NCBI GenBank assembly: GCA_963662175.1
Contig: OY759214.1
Location: 81,790,037 to 81,854,036, forward strand
DNA length: 64,000 bases
Reading direction: 5' to 3'
DNA from: Aradus depressus
Taxonomy: Eukaryota; Arthropoda; Insecta; Hemiptera; Aradidae
The position numbers were made by a program, and so were the translations under genes. Under the pieces are notes generated by a model. The model saw only the letters and a program-made list of their open reading frames with translations, was not told where the DNA came from and searched no databases. Below, one piece after another: positions 12,701-25,800 of the stretch (position 1 is the stretch's first letter; the number at the start of each line of letters is the position of its first letter).

Positions 12701-13300
12701 GAGCTTCTTAGCAAAATTTTCATCTAGTATATGCTTCAATTTTTAAAACGTGTCCAAGAATTTCATGACGATAAGAATCAATTTTGAAAATATCTTGAAA
12801 TAAAACGAAAGGAATATGATCCTTCATGTCAGGTAAAATAGAAGCATGACAAAGACAATTTTGGAGCAGTAAAATTAAATCGAAAATAAAGTATAGTTAT
12901 GTAAACCTAATTACGTTTGTTTTTATAATAATTTTTATATATGTTTTTTTTCAACAGCTATATTTCTCTATTTATTTGCTTTTTACAACCTAGCAAATAT
13001 AGACGTTCCGGGAAGAATTATCATCATCAGTATCTAAACATTTGTTTTAATACGATCAATAAGTAACAACATATTTTGATGTAATTTAGACATTTATTTT
13101 TAATGTAAGAAATATAATAAATATTAACGAGAGTGGATTAATACAAAACAAGTTTAATTTGATTATTAAATGGATAAAGTTATGAAACGTAGGTCCAAAG
13201 AATTTTCGTTGGCAAGAAATATCAGTCTAGACTAACGTATTATCAAAGATGTCGACTCTTAAAATATGTGTTACATTTGACAATATATATTTGAAATTTT
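9790..13300. other. AT-rich stretch without recognisable genes
   Basis: Contains A/T runs, TATATA microsatellites and short open frames of low-complexity Phe/Leu/Ile/Lys composition. I saw no splice-consistent exon series or named repeat except the poly(G) tract. Confidence 0.6.
10610..10629. repeat. Poly(G) tract
   Basis: Twenty consecutive G residues at the end of a G/A-rich stretch. Length in the assembly may be unreliable. Confidence 0.9.
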
Positions 13301-13320
13301 GAGTGGAATACAAATACCTT

Positions 13321-13449
13321 GAGCAAGACGTCCTTCGGATGGGACGTTAAGCGATGGTCCCAGATCCTCGTTTCAAGACCCCTACCCTACCCTAGGTGAA
13401 TAAACCTGGGTTGCCAAAATTTAGGACTAGTAGAGTCGGGCTCATGGAC
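13321..13449 (+). mobile_element. SINE-A internal fragment
   Basis: AGACGTCCTTCGGATGGGAC through GAGTCGGGCTCATGGACA, then a T-run where the 3' quarter should be. Both the tRNA head and the tail are missing. Confidence 0.85.
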
Positions 13450-16200
13450 ATTTTTTTTTTTTTTTTGCTTAATTGAATTCGCATTGAAGGTATTCAAAAA
13501 GGTGATCTATTTGTGAAATTACGATTTTATGTTTTCAATGTGAATAAAACTCCAAAACATTATATGTGGTGTCTTGATATTTTCATAGAATAGTGTAATT
13601 ATTTATTTACAAACAAAACACAATTTGGCGATATGACCTCATAGGTCTCAGAAAAAAAGTATACTGAACAACATAAATAAATTGTTTACACAAAGGATTC
13701 AGTAAATAAATTTGAGTTTAGTTTACATTCTTGTAAGTAAAAGATGATGTTACTTATTGATTGTATAAAAAAAATGTTTAGATACTGATGATGGGACTTC
13801 TTTCCGAAACTTCTATATTTTCTAGATTATAAAACCAAAAAATAAAAAGAGAGAAAAATATATTATTGTAAATGTAGAATTTTCTTCGACAAACCAAAAT
13901 AATGTAGTGTCTTGAATTTGCATTATATTTCATTGCGTACGTCTCAACTACAGTTGGCAACATTTTTATATCTGTATGCATAAAGAAAAGAAATACAAAT
14001 GATGAAGGTCGAGTAAAACAAATAGAAAAAAATTAAAAGTAATAAAATTGAAATATACAAAAAATGACGGGGAAGGTTTTTTTTTTCAGCCACATCACCA
14101 AATAATTTTCCTTTATACAAACATATATTATGACTTAAAAGTAATTGTGATTTTCTAACTGATATGTAATTACATAAATAATATGTATATATATATATAT
14201 ATTATATATAATTTTAAGCCGAAACGATCACTCATCCGACTTCATAATTTGATTTTCATATAATTTTGATTTGTTGTACTACCGATGTAGATAGATAATA
14301 TAAAATATCGAAGGGTTTCTACATTTTTATGGAGGTTTGTAATTTCAACTAACTTTTTTTTTTAAATCCTGATAATTCAAAAAATAATTGTCGCAGACAT
14401 TTACTTTTTGTTTTGATTTGTAGATGAGTGTATGTCACACACCATTGCAGTAATTTTTTCTAAAAATTTCAGTGTCCCCATGGAAGCAAGGAGTTTTGAA
14501 AAGTTATCTGTGGTTGATAATTTCATTAAAAAGTGTAATTTTTTATTTATAAACAAAACAAAATTTGCCTATTAATTTAAAATGTGCATTTAATAATTGT
14601 AGAAAATTTAAACAGAAATTGCAATTAGCCAAGAAACTTAAAATGCCCAAAAACCCTTCGATATTTTTGAATATCTCTCCAGTCGTACCTACAAAATACC
14701 CAAATTATACAAAATTTCGAACTCGGCAGAGTGTTTTTTTTTTTTGGCATGGACGTATTCTACTAATATTGCAATCCTCCAGCGTTTTGAACATTATTTA
14801 TTTGTTAATAACAACATCCATTTCATTATAAAATATATCACTATTATTACGTCTTATAATTAATAATAATAAATACTTAATTACAAATTCTACAAATAAA
14901 TGTGATTGGTTAAAGAAACAACAAAAAAAACATATGCTCTTGAGAGCTCGTTCGCCGCTGTTTTTCTTTATTATTTTTCGTCAAATAGAAAAATAGCTGC
15001 GAAGTTGCTCTGGTACATTTCCAACAGACGAACTCCGATTTGAGGGAGTACTTCTGTAGGTTTGAAAGTACCTAGTATATAAACAAATTATTGCAACTGT
15101 TACAATTATTAACCAACGTGACTCGATTTAAGATAGCCGATAATTGAGCAAGTAAATGGGTTATGTACATAATGAAAATAAAGATACCATGCCTGTCCGA
15201 TTTTTTTGAAATGCCTTAATGATCAAATTCTCACTTACCACAACCACTCGTAATATATATTATGAAACTATTTTTAATTTAATATCAACAGCACAAACTT
15301 TTACAGTTTCGTAAGTCGAAAAAAAAAAAAAAAAAAATGGAACTAATATAGAAAACTGCCCATCTCTGTAGAGACAAAATTGAAGGAGCAAAAGAGAAGA
15401 GGAAAAAAGTTTAATTTTTTTTTTTAATATTCAGAATTATGGCTTAATTCAAAGAAAATTATAAACGTAATCCATGGAGTTATTAATGTTTATTAACAAG
15501 AGAATCCATTCCGGTCATGTGACAAAATGTATCAAAGAAGATTTAGGTATAAACTTCTATGTTGAGAAACTCGGACATATTGTAGAAACTGATAATAAAT
15601 AATACAAACTTATTTTTTGAACTATTTTTACGTAAATCAAGCAAAATGTGATGCACAGATAGTTTTGTGTGTAAGATTACTCCTGATATAATATACTAAC
15701 CCCTAAAATTAAAAAAAAAAAAAAAAAAAAATGAATGTATAAATATTTGGATCTAGAAGTCTCTAAACAAAACATCTATTGGATTTTCAGTCAAACCGGC
15801 CATATAGGAGAGGGCGTAACTCGAAAACTTTAATAATTTCCTAAAGAATGAATAGGAAAGACATTTGTTGTTTTTCAGACAAAATAAAAAGGTTTTAGAG
15901 TGATTGAACGCTCGTTACAAGGCGCCAATCGATTCAAAAATCATCATTAAATGAATGATTTAGCATGTTTGAGCGAGGGAAGTACATTGAATTTCATTAC
16001 TTTTTCTTCAAGATTATGGGAAGTGAGAACTAGATCAGTAAATGGGGCAAAGAACAATTATGGCATCAACTCCGAGTACCCACTGAAGAGATGGTATCCA
16101 ATAAGTTATTCTAGTGAGTTTGATTGGAGATTTGTGAACTCGTACTGTTGAGAGGTGCCGATGTCTTGGGTCTCATGTTCCCTGCAGTTCCAAGATAGGT
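13450..16200. other. AT-rich stretch without recognisable genes
   Basis: Only poly(A)/poly(T) runs, an (AT)n block near 14186-14210 and short open frames. AATATCGAAGGGTTTCTACA near 14305 is partly echoed inverted near 14640-14670, which may mark a worn foldback element. Confidence 0.5.
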
Positions 16201-16989
16201 CACTGAAGCTGCCATCTCTCTGTCAGAACTCTGCAATGCACACACACAGACAACATGAAGCTATAATCGAATCAAGAATTTCTAATAATTACAAATGTTA
16301 CCAGTGGTTTGTGATAACTAAAATAAGATACAAATATTCTTATATCAACTTTACGGAGCTATGTTGCAAAAACAGCATTTATAGTTGTACCTACCATGTT
16401 TGAATGTAGATTGTTTTGGGTTGTTGAAAATTGTTAAATACAATTTTTCTTTAAAATAATTTTAATAATATAAATGGAGCGTAATTATTAAAAATTACCT
16501 TGATATTGTCTTTCTTGTTGCTATATCTAACACGTTTCGTTGAAGTTTTTGGAATGTTAACTATTTAACACTAACTCAGAATGAAACTAAACGTATTAAA
16601 TTAATAATCAAACGTATTATTTTAACCCATAAACCGTATACAAACACGTAGCACACATCATCGATACCGAATCAAACTCGTAGTTGACTTCTACGCATGC
16701 GCTACTCATCCCCTCTTCTTAACGTTTCACATTTGATTTTTTATTTCGAGTTAATTCCGATTCACTAGTCTCGCTAAAGAAGTTTCCGACGACTTATTAT
16801 AACTATGTTTTACTTACATATCTGGTTTCAGTGGATTTTGTTTCTGCCTCTTTTAAATTCGATGTCTCATGTTGTTCCGAAGAGGTAACCACTAAAAAAT
16901 TAAAAACGTTTGAATTATTAACTGCATTCTAAAAACATAGAAAAATGTAAGTAATTTTATTAATATTTTTTTTTATTTTATTTTTATTT

Positions 16990-17185
16990 TTTGGCTTTAT
17001 GTACGGTGCATATTAGCCATGTCAATATGTTATATATAATTATTTAAGACATCCATGGCCCCGGAAGGGAGTTCTATCTACGAAATAAAACTCACTCCCG
17101 GACGGGATTCGAACCCGCAAACCAAATGGTGAGACCATGCGACCAAAGCCCTACGCTCTAGCCCGCACGGCCACCATGGCCCCCA
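16990..17185 (-). mobile_element. SINE-B copy
   Basis: Minus-strand reading matches 9006-9221. GGGGGCCATGGTGGCCGTGC head, B-box GGTTCGAATCCCG, body with AACTCCCTTCCGGGGCCATG, and tail through GACATGGCTAATATGCACCG. Confidence 0.88.
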
Positions 17186-17382
17186 ATTTTATTAATTATG
17201 AAGATACAATTTTTATTAATAAAATAGATTTAAATTATATTAATTAGAAAGATACAGAAAACATATTATTCACAGTAACAAAATTAATTAAGATTTACAA
17301 AATTAAATTCAGAGTAATAAATTTATAAAATGGTTAAAAAAGTAAAAGAATAGTAAAAAAAAAGAAACTCACGCTAAGAAGG

Positions 17383-17645
17383 ATATATTCACAGTAAATA
17401 AATTAAATGCTAGTAGAATAATGTTTAACGTTTGGTAAACAAAATAAACATCCAGTAAAAAGAATATATTCATAGTAAATAAATTAAATGCTAGTAGAAT
17501 AATGTTTAACGTTTGGTAAACAAAATAAACATCCAGTAAAAAGAATATATTCATAGTAAATAAATTAAATATTAGTATAAACGTATTTAACGAATAGTAA
17601 AAAAATAAAGGCAGAGTAAAAAGATTATATTCACGGTAAATAAAT
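17383..17645. repeat. 81-bp tandem repeat, about three units
   Basis: Units beginning ATATATTCA.AGTAAATAAA recur at 17383, 17464 and 17545 (81-base period). Units 1 and 2 are nearly identical; unit 3 is degenerate and shades into a fourth partial. The flanking sequence (17210-17360, 17640-18020) repeats the same AGTAAA..AAATTAAAT vocabulary, suggesting an older array. Confidence 0.85.
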
Positions 17646-18511
17646 TAGCCTGTTCGTAATTAGTTTTTTTTTTATGCTCCCCCATGGTGTTTCTCTATAT
17701 CAGGAGAACCTGGACTGATTCACTAAAAGGAAAATCTTATTTCTTCGGATATATCAACTGGATTTACTCGGTAAACTGCAATTTTGTACTTGCATTTAAA
17801 ATCTTAGTCTTTAATTTTTTTAATGGGCATTTAAATTTTTTACCGAGTGTTCTAAAATTTCCTACTGCGCCTTATTAACAGTATTATTGGATTAACTTAC
17901 TAGGTAATACATTTTTGGTAATTGGATTAAAATTTTATTTACAGTGTTGCATTTTACTGTGCATTTATCATTTTGTACTGTGCAATTAACCTTTCTTACT
18001 CGGTATGCTGCTTTTTTTTTACTGTGCGTTTAAATCCTAGCCTTAATTAATAAAAAGGATGCAATTTTAGACAGAATTATATTTATTTCAGAATGAAATT
18101 GAGCAGAAAATCTATAATTTGACATGAAGAGTCGGAATCGTCAGACTGAAATGACAAGAATCACATTCGACTTCAAAGTTCAACGTTCAATAAACCTAAA
18201 ATTATCAATGTGCAAAACTCTACTATAGTTATTGTGGTCATATGGAACATAACCATGTGGGTCTACTAAGAGTTTCAATATCCTGATAATTTTATCATTT
18301 AAATTTTAAGAAAAAAATCGTTATTGTGCCATTTTATATTTGAAGTTTAAATGACCAAACTGATCTCAGAAGTCCCTTCATTGTCGATACTGTTATACGT
18401 TTCTTAAATTTCATTTCAAATGTTCACAGATCTACTTAAAGTGAATGAGAAATCGTAAATTAGTATTGGAAAAATAAATAAATGTGACTGAAAGCCGTGA
18501 TTGGTACTAAC

Positions 18512-21470
18512 CTATTACTGGTGGAGTGACGGAGGGGACAGCGGCTGTGATGTTGCCAGGCTCCGAAGGCCAGGTGGACATGGGAGTGACCACGTACACC
18601 TTCTCTTGGGTCTGAGGCGAGATGGACACCTCCAGCTGCTCCCATGGCTTTCCGGTCGTAGTCGTCACTTCAGTCACCGCCTTCACTTTGGTCTCTGACA
18701 ACGACCAACCGTTCACTTCATGAACCAGTACAGTCTCGTTCTCTTCAGACTTTTTTTGGTGCGGCACCTTGAAGGTGACAGCGATGTTCTGACTTGCTGC
18801 CATCTCATGATCTTCGTTCTCCTTGGCCCCTTCCTCAGGAGCCTGCGTTGTGAAGTAATCCTCAGGGATCACCTTGGAGGTTTGCTTTGGGATGATCTCC
18901 CTCTTGCCATATCCTTCAACGGTCCACTTGTCAATGTTCTTCTGAAGTCGAGAAAAGTCGACAGAATCCTCTTCGCCATGAAGAAGAGCTCTTATGTCTG
19001 TTGCTAAAACGTGCTGAAGCTGACCTTGCTGTGCTCCTGCAGGACTAAATCCTAGCTCGACAAGTTTGCTCATCACGTCAGGGGGTAGTGTATTAATCAT
19101 TTCCGGAACACGCAATGTTTCTAAATTTTCAGATCCTGTCGCTGTTAGAGGGTAGTGAATGTTGGTCGTGTGCGCATTGCCCGGAGCTGTGACAGCCCTG
19201 TTGACGTAAATGGCCGACATGTCTGGATCAGTCGTGGGGGGAACTTTTCTCGCAATCGGTGGTGTCCTTATGTACGGAATAATGACTTGATGAACTTGTT
19301 TCGGCCTTGCGGTTGATGACGTTTGGTGTGCGAACGGCTGTGGAGTACTCTGAAGTCTTAAGTCTTCCCAGTCAGGTCTCTCAACTCTCTCAGCTTCATA
19401 AATGGTACTGTTCTTGTTAAAATCAATTCCTTTTAATATGCCATCAGGAGAAATTAATGCTGCTTGTCTCATTTCATCAGAAGGCCTCTGGAGTTTAGGG
19501 TCTCTTGGAATTATGTTGACATTAGATGTAACGGGTTTGTCGAAAGAGGATGCCTTTTCACTGTCCTGGAATTGCGCTAATGCATGTTGATTAAACGAAT
19601 GGTAACCCAAATCAACATAATGATTCAATCCAGGAACATCCAACAAGGGTGCTTGTATTATCTGCATAGGATATTCAACTGAAGAAAGGAAATCAGCTAT
19701 AGGGACACTTTTCATAACATGAACTTGAGTTTGTTGATTAGACTTCAGAGGGTAGGCAGGGGTTGATGGGTTATGTGCTAATGTGACACTCGAGGCTTCA
19801 TGCGCTGAATCACTGAGAGGTAAGTTTCCAAAGTTGGCTACGTCGTTCTTAGCGGGCTCAACCTCGAGGCCATTGTGGTGGGACAGCAGGTTGGGACCTG
19901 TTGGCGGACACTTACTACATGAGGGGCCATCTGTTTCCTGAATTGTGACGATTACATTAGGGTGACTCTTTGGAGGTTGAGGCCTTAATGTCGCGCCGAA
20001 TGGCTGAGCGTCATGAATCGGAGGTAGAGGGTGAAAATTTAATTCTGGAAAAGGTACAGGCTCCCTCATGGATACATAATGTCCACCTTTCTGCGGAGGC
20101 GGCGATAAGTAGTACATATAGCTCAGATCTTGCGGTTGCCTTGTAGACTGAGATTGAAAACTGGGACCAGGGACTTTCAAGTTACTTAAATTTGATTCAG
20201 CATTGATCGGTTTTGTGGGAGGATAGTTTGAATTAGGTTGTCCAAAAACTGGTTTGTTAGGGCTATAATTCGATTTGGGAGGAAATGGATGTAATCCAAA
20301 AGGTTTTAAAGGTTTGTTTATTAGAAAAGGTAATTTGGGAGGACCACTGTTTGGTCTAGGAAAGTTGTGGTTAGGCTGTCGATTAGGTGGACCATAATTG
20401 TTGGATTGTGGGTTTAAGAAAGTTTGAGGTGGTAAATATTCTTGTTGAGGATTCTTCCCGCCCGAAGGAGGCAGGTATGCCTGTCCATTAGGCCCATGTT
20501 GTATATTCGGGGAGCTATATTCTGGATTTGGATAATGTAAGCTAGCTTTAAGAGTATTTGATACTTGTGGTGGTCCATAATGTGATTCGGGCTTGAAAAA
20601 TCCTTGAAGTTGTGGTGGAGAAACATATTCTGTTTTGGGTGGAACTATGTCTATTTGAAGATTTCCTGATTGTGGTTCAGGATCAACTGGCTTTGGTTGT
20701 CCATCTCCTGAATTAGGAGGTCCATACTCAGGCTTTGGGAAACCGTATTCTGGTTGAGGAGGGCCATATTCTGGCTTCGGTGGTGGTGGTGGACCATACT
20801 CTGGTTTCGGGGGCGGAGGACCATACTCTGGTTTCGGTGGTGGACCATAATCCGGCTTCGGTGGAGATGGTGGTGGACCATAGTCTGGTATCGGTGGCGG
20901 AGGACCATAGTCAGGTTGAGGTGGAGATGGTGGTGGACCATACTCTGGTTTTGGTGGTGGCGGGCCATATTCTGGCTTTGGGTGGGATGGGCTGTAATCT
21001 GGTCTTGGAGGAGGACCGTAGTCTGGCTGAGGAGGTGGACCGTACCCGGGTTTTGGTGGACCATATTCAGGCCTCACTTCTGGATTTGGGGGCCCATATT
21101 GATTTGTTAAGACAGGTAGAGCAGCTATTCCGATTGTTGGAACCTGGAACGAGTACTGCTGCCCCTTGTCGCTGTAGGTGGCTGGCACGCTGTTGACGCC
21201 CCCCGCCACTGGGATCCAAGGCATGCTGTTGCAAGGGCTACATCGACTTGCTTTGCTCTGTTTTCCTCCCCTCTCCTCTCCACCCCCTTCATGGTTCGTG
21301 TAATGAGGATATGTTTGTTCCTCATCTGTCTGCTGTTGACCCACTTTCTGCTGCGGCCACAGCCATTTTGTAATTCGCTGTGTGAGTGCAGACAGAGGAC
21401 TGGGAGGTATCAGATGTGAGATTGGATCTTCCGGAAAAACTCCTTCAACTGTCAGGACCAACAGCAATAT
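18512..21470 (-). CDS. Secreted proline-rich YGPP-repeat protein, giant internal exon
   Basis: One open exon of about 986 codons. Translation enters at 21470, after a 3' splice site (TTTTCAG on the minus strand), with the hydrophobic stretch ILLLVLTVEG. This looks like the end of a signal peptide whose start lies in an unfound upstream exon. The in-frame ATG at 21539 reads through intron sequence and is probably not the start. Order along the exon: a charged linker; a CxxCNxxPWIPV motif; about 20 PEYGPP / PDYGPPP repeats (roughly 20690-21090); a P/N/Q-rich spacer; and a non-repetitive C-terminal half with a PPDVMSKLVELGFSPAGAQQG segment near 19090. Composition resembles arthropod cuticle or extracellular-matrix proteins; an exact family is not recognised. 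The exon ends at a GTTAGT donor (18511) in phase 1. A possible last exon begins at 16230 (AG before it) and would add only a few residues before TGA at 16225-16223. That link is speculative. Confidence 0.8.
20690..21090. repeat. Coding mini-satellite for PEYGPP/PDYGPPP units
   Basis: Degenerate units of 24-36 bases (on the plus strand GGACCATA.TCTGG.TT.GG) encode the YGPP repeats of the proline-rich protein. Both opposite-strand frames stay open here because of the repeat, and they are not separate genes. Confidence 0.85.
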
Positions 21471-21534
21471 CTGAAAACAAAAACAAGTTTTTAAATATAA
21501 TTTTTGATTTCTTGAACTGACACACAGACAGACA

Positions 21535-21685
21535 GACATTTTTTCCAGACATCTTCATGATGGAATGTGGAGGTCGGAAAATATGAAATTCCGTTGAAAA
21601 TATGAAATTTCTGACCGATTACATAACTTCCCCTATATTTCGTTCTTGGAATCCGCATATTCGAAGTGAAACGTCTTTTGTTTGC
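21535..21685 (-). repeat. Repeat C fragment
   Basis: ACACACAGACAGACAGACAT, GGTCGGAAAATATGAAATTC and CATAACTTCCCCTATATTTC in family order. It lies immediately upstream (in gene sense) of the giant exon. Confidence 0.7.
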
Positions 21686-22270
21686 TACCATTATGACTTT
21701 TTTGAATTGAATTTACTAGGTTTATTGTTTTTTATAATTGAAAGGTTTATATGGATGTATCGGTAAAAGGTATAATTGAATTAGAATAGAAGAATTCACT
21801 TATAATATTTAAGAAAGCAATTTTATATTATCGAAGTATGTTTTATGTATTTTAACTACATAGTTTCGTTATTATTAGGTACTTTTACGTCATTGTCATT
21901 TGGTTCATTATCAGTTACAGCCTTTACAGGAGAATTCTCTAAAAATGAAACAATATCATTAATTAATATGAATATTATAACAGGTGATTGTTTATATTAT
22001 CAGCTGACACCTGTCACTTCCGATGCACATTCGTTATGAATGAAATTGCAGCTGAGGTTTCGTGACGCCCACCAATTTAAAAGTTAGAAGTTTCACTCAA
22101 AATTAAAGATGTACCATGTTAAAAGCAATGAAAACATATTTCATTTTTTGAGATTAAATTATTATTAAATTTTAGTAGAAGGTACTGTGAATCATGCCCC
22201 CAGGCTTTAACTACGAGTTCATATCGCCAACTAGCAGAGCACTCTTTCGTCGCTCTAGTGGACATGAACC

Positions 22271-23198
22271 CAGTGCCGGATTTATATATTTTTCAAGTAT
22301 AGGTCACTGACATCTCGCCACCCCTACCTTCAAAAAATTATTGCATACATTTTTTTATGTACATATAAAATATGCAAACATTACAAATCCAATACTTTTT
22401 TTTTTCACAGAATACAGCTATTTATAAAACTATTATTAATAAGTCTCAAATAATAACAATGTATTTTGAACAGAATTTAAAACTTTTCTTCTCAATTAAA
22501 ATATACATTTTTGTGTAGTTTACTATACGAAAAATTCAAATGAATGCAAACAACTGTTTAGATTGACTTATGTATGTACTTAAAACATAAATTTGAAAAG
22601 AGATAAAAACTTGTAAATTAAAAAAGAAAAACAACGTCTTACATAGGTCAATTTACAACAGCTCCCGGCGTGATTTCTTAATAGCAAAATCATAACTCAT
22701 AACTTCTGTTTGTTAAAATAAAAAAGCGAAATAATGTTATTTTTCTTGGCATAATGATGGTCTAAGATAATTTTTCACACTTTTTAGACAAAAAAAGCTT
22801 CTTTCGCCAGAACTTACAAATTGATAAACATACAATTTATACGTTAATAATTGATTTTTACAACTATTTTATGAAAATTTGTAAAATATAATCTTTCAAA
22901 CAGGGCGCTGGTAGCTCAGTGGTATGCGTGCTTGTCTTCTGAGCTCAAGATCGTGGGATCGAAACCCAGCCGAGGCAGGGTCCTAGGTGAGTAAAAATTT
23001 AGGGTAGGCAAAATTTAGAACTCCTACAGTAGAGTCGGGCTCTATCCACCAGAGTGACGAAAAGAGCGCTCTGGTAGTAGGCGATATGACCTCGTAGTGA
23101 AAGCCCGGGCATGAGTCATAATAACTAACTAACTATAATCTTTCAAATTTGCCGTCCTAGGTCAGGGCCTACTGGGCCTATTAATAAATCAGGCACTG
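22271..23198. mobile_element. Non-autonomous hAT element (928 bp)
   Basis: Terminal inverted repeats are CAGTGCCGGATTTATATA at the left and, inverted from the right end, CAGTGCCTGATTTATTAATA. A perfect 8-bp target duplication CATGAACC occupies 22263-22270 and 23199-23206, as expected for hAT. There is no transposase; the interior is AT-rich. It is itself invaded by a SINE-A (22901-23133). Confidence 0.92.
22901..23133 (+). mobile_element. SINE-A inserted in the hAT element
   Basis: A perfect 14-bp target duplication TATAATCTTTCAAA (22887-22900 and 23134-23147) brackets it. A-box GGTAGCTCAGTGGTATGC, B-box and tail CATAATAACTAACTAAC are present. The copy is 233 bp because a block of roughly 110 bases in the middle (the CCTTCGGATGGGACGTTAAG part) is deleted. 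Confidence 0.93.
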
Positions 23199-23519
23199 CA
23201 TGAACCCCTTTGAGTCCTAAATTTTGCCTAACCAGGTTTATTCACCCAGGGTAGGGGTCTTTAACGTATAGGTACCTGACATCGTACAGGCTCGGGGCCA
23301 TCTCTTAACGTCCCATCTGAAGGACTGCGTGCTCAAGGTGAGCTACCGGCGCCCTTTAAAAGGTAATGTTGAGAGGGAAAAGTTAATGTTATAATGATGG
23401 GAAGCTGGGAGGGATGAAGTTGGTTTCGGAGAAGATTTCACTATGTTGTCATCAAGATCAAATGTCAGGAAAAAAAATAGTGTAAGAAAGATTCGGTCTT
23501 ACAATTCACTGCAAAAATA

Positions 23520-24420
23520 TACAGAATGTTTATTATCTTATCTGTACAAATACATAAAGAGAGAAAGTTTTCTTTTTGTGCATTTGAGGTAATCTCAAAA
23601 ACTACTTAACCGATTTGGATAATTCTTTCACCGTTGAGGAGCTTATTTCTTTCTGGTGGAAGTAGGCTACACATCTTTATACTTAAAGAAAAAGGAGCTA
23701 AGCCGTGATAGTAAAATTGACGCAAGTCGGAGGAGAAACGGCCGTCCGGGCTTCATTTCATTTATTGCATACGCTGCCTAAACCGTTCAAGATATATCAA
23801 AATGATGTATGGAGGAATTGTTGGCAATAAAAAGTTGTGCGAAAAAATCTGAGACAGCATATTACCTATCTATAACAGATAGCCTTCAGAAAGAGTTTTT
23901 GTCTCTGTTTATAAATATGTAGTTTTATCTCTCCGAGTGTTTGTACAAGTTGGCCCAAAAAGTAGGTACTGATTTTTGAAAAAAACGATTTTAATAAAAT
24001 TTCCTATGTAGCATCCTTATGAGCCCGATTGAGTCATTAGCTATGTGGCATTCCAAAGAGAAAGATGCCCAAAATATAAAATTATTCTAGCTGTTTAACG
24101 GTTGATCGGATTTTAATGAAATTTCAAAAATAGCATACTTATAAGCCTGGTTCAAAAGTAAACCATGTGGCATATCCAAATTTTGAACGGAAGAGGGTTG
24201 TGGGGGCGGGGAGCGATATATAAAATAGGCCTTCAACGGCGCTGCTAATATGGGGTAACAAACCACTTCCCTCAAAATCATTAAAAATTTAAACTTATTC
24301 CTAAAATCAAGTAACTTAAGTTACTAACCAGTTACTCCTAGCCAAGCCGGGTAACCTCCTAGTATATTATAAATATTTCTTCGGAGATTCAGCATCTTAC
24401 TTCGGTTATGGTTCGGTCTC
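23520..24420. repeat. Unclassified dispersed-repeat-like sequence
   Basis: Phrases such as TTTCTTTCTGGTGGAAGTAG, GAGCTAAGCCGTGATAGTAA, AACCGTTCAAGATAT and GTTACTCCTAGCCAAGCCGG read like a decayed interspersed repeat. Related wording (AATCCGACTATCCGATAA, GCTACATTTCCACC) occurs near 28490-28800. No ends were found. Confidence 0.35.
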
Positions 24421-24929
24421 GCCTGAACTCCTCCCTCCATCCGTGACAGTTTCAACTCATTAAATTGATTAAAATTCAATTGACTCACGTTTTCAGTTTT
24501 TCTTATTGATTAAAACATTTATTTCTTACATATTTTACCCGTTTTATTATATTTTTGTGTATATTTTGCTTTTTTTTTGTACACAAAAATCCGTTGACGA
24601 CTAATAAGTTATATGTATATTGGCCTTCTTAAATTAGTTTGTGGTGCCCCACTCACGGCCGACTCACATACCCACTTTCTTACGGGTCGTAAATAAATGA
24701 GTAAAAGTTCAGTCATTTCAAATGACAGTTGAGAATTTGAAACTATAATGACGGACCGACCGGAGCTAGATTGAGTTTCTCGTGACGTTGTAAAAACACC
24801 ACTTTCCTTCGTTACTTATTAACAGAAGTCCTCCCCCTCAGGTACCGTTACTAAAGAACTGCACCTCAGTCATATGTCCAGGTACTGCACCCAGAGCAAT
24901 GGGTGCCTCGTGGCATTTATAAGAGTTTT

Positions 24930-25800
24930 TGAGTTAAACCCCCCCTAATCCCTCCTTCCGTTTGACCAAAAATCAATAGGTTTCGTCTTTATTATACATA
25001 TAAAATTTTATATCGATACATTCATTCTATTGGGAGTTATTGTGTTTACAAACACACACACACAGACATAACTTCCCCTATACCCTAGTCCTTTCGCCTA
25101 TTCACGTTTAGTGAGCTAGCTAATAGGACTTAACATCGTAATCTCGTTTAACACTCCATCCAATATAATAAATGTTTCTTCACCCGCTATACGAGTTTCA
25201 TGTATTCTGAAGGTATACAAGTTTCATGTATTCTGAAGCTATACGAGTTTCATGTATTCTGAAGCTATACGAGTTACATGTATTCCTGATTTTATAATGA
25301 GAAAAAAAAAAAGTCGTCCGTAAATCATCAAAACGAATTATTCGATGAACTGTTCTCACCCCCCCAAAATTTAGATATATTTTGTGTCGATTCAATCAGC
25401 AGTTATTCGATTTTTCTGTTCAGCTCCGCCCCTAATCCCCCTTCTCTTTGTTCGATTTGGCTGAAATCAATAGATGTTGTTATTAGAGGGTTCTGGAAAC
25501 ACATATAAAATTTCGTGTTGATACATTCTTTCTTTCGGCAGTTATTAGAGTTTTTCTGTTCAGCCTCCCCCCTAAGCCACCCATTCTCTTCGTTAGATTT
25601 GGCTGAAAATCAATAGATGTTGTTATTAGAGGGTTCTGGACTCACATATAAAATTTCGTGTTGATACATTCTTTCTATCGTGTTCAAAGACACACAATTT
25701 TTTTTTCATACTTGAAATCTGGAGGTCGGAAAACATGAAATTCTGTTGAAAACTCTGCATCAAATTTTTGACCGATTAGGGCGAAGGCTTAACACAGCGA
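24930..25800 (-). repeat. Repeat C cluster
   Basis: At least three rounds of the motif ATAAAATTTCGTGT.GATACATTC, each followed by GTTATT and AGCC.CCCCTAA, then GGTCGGAAAACATGAAATTC near 25728. Confidence 0.65.
25187..25288. repeat. 26-bp tandem repeat, four units
   Basis: TATACGAGTTTCATGTATTC plus TGAAGC, repeated four times with single substitutions (GGTATACAAG, GTTACATG). It lies inside a repeat C cluster and is likely a local expansion. Confidence 0.85.

Larger units (their letters stand above)
22187..23357 (-). mobile_element. SINE-A copy split by a hAT element
   Basis: The 3' part is 22187-22270 (GAATCATGCCCCCAGGCTTT through GGACATGAACC). The rest resumes at 23199 (CATGAACCCCTTTGAGTCCT) and ends with CTACCGGCGCCCTTT. 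The two halves join into one SINE once the 928-bp insertion is removed. Confidence 0.88.

Noticed and set aside
20735..21196. Plus-strand frames of 118-153 codons opposite the YGPP repeats
   Set aside because: They arise from the repetitive GGTGGTGGACCATA-type DNA. The readings are only monotonous Trp/Val/Asp/His repeats.
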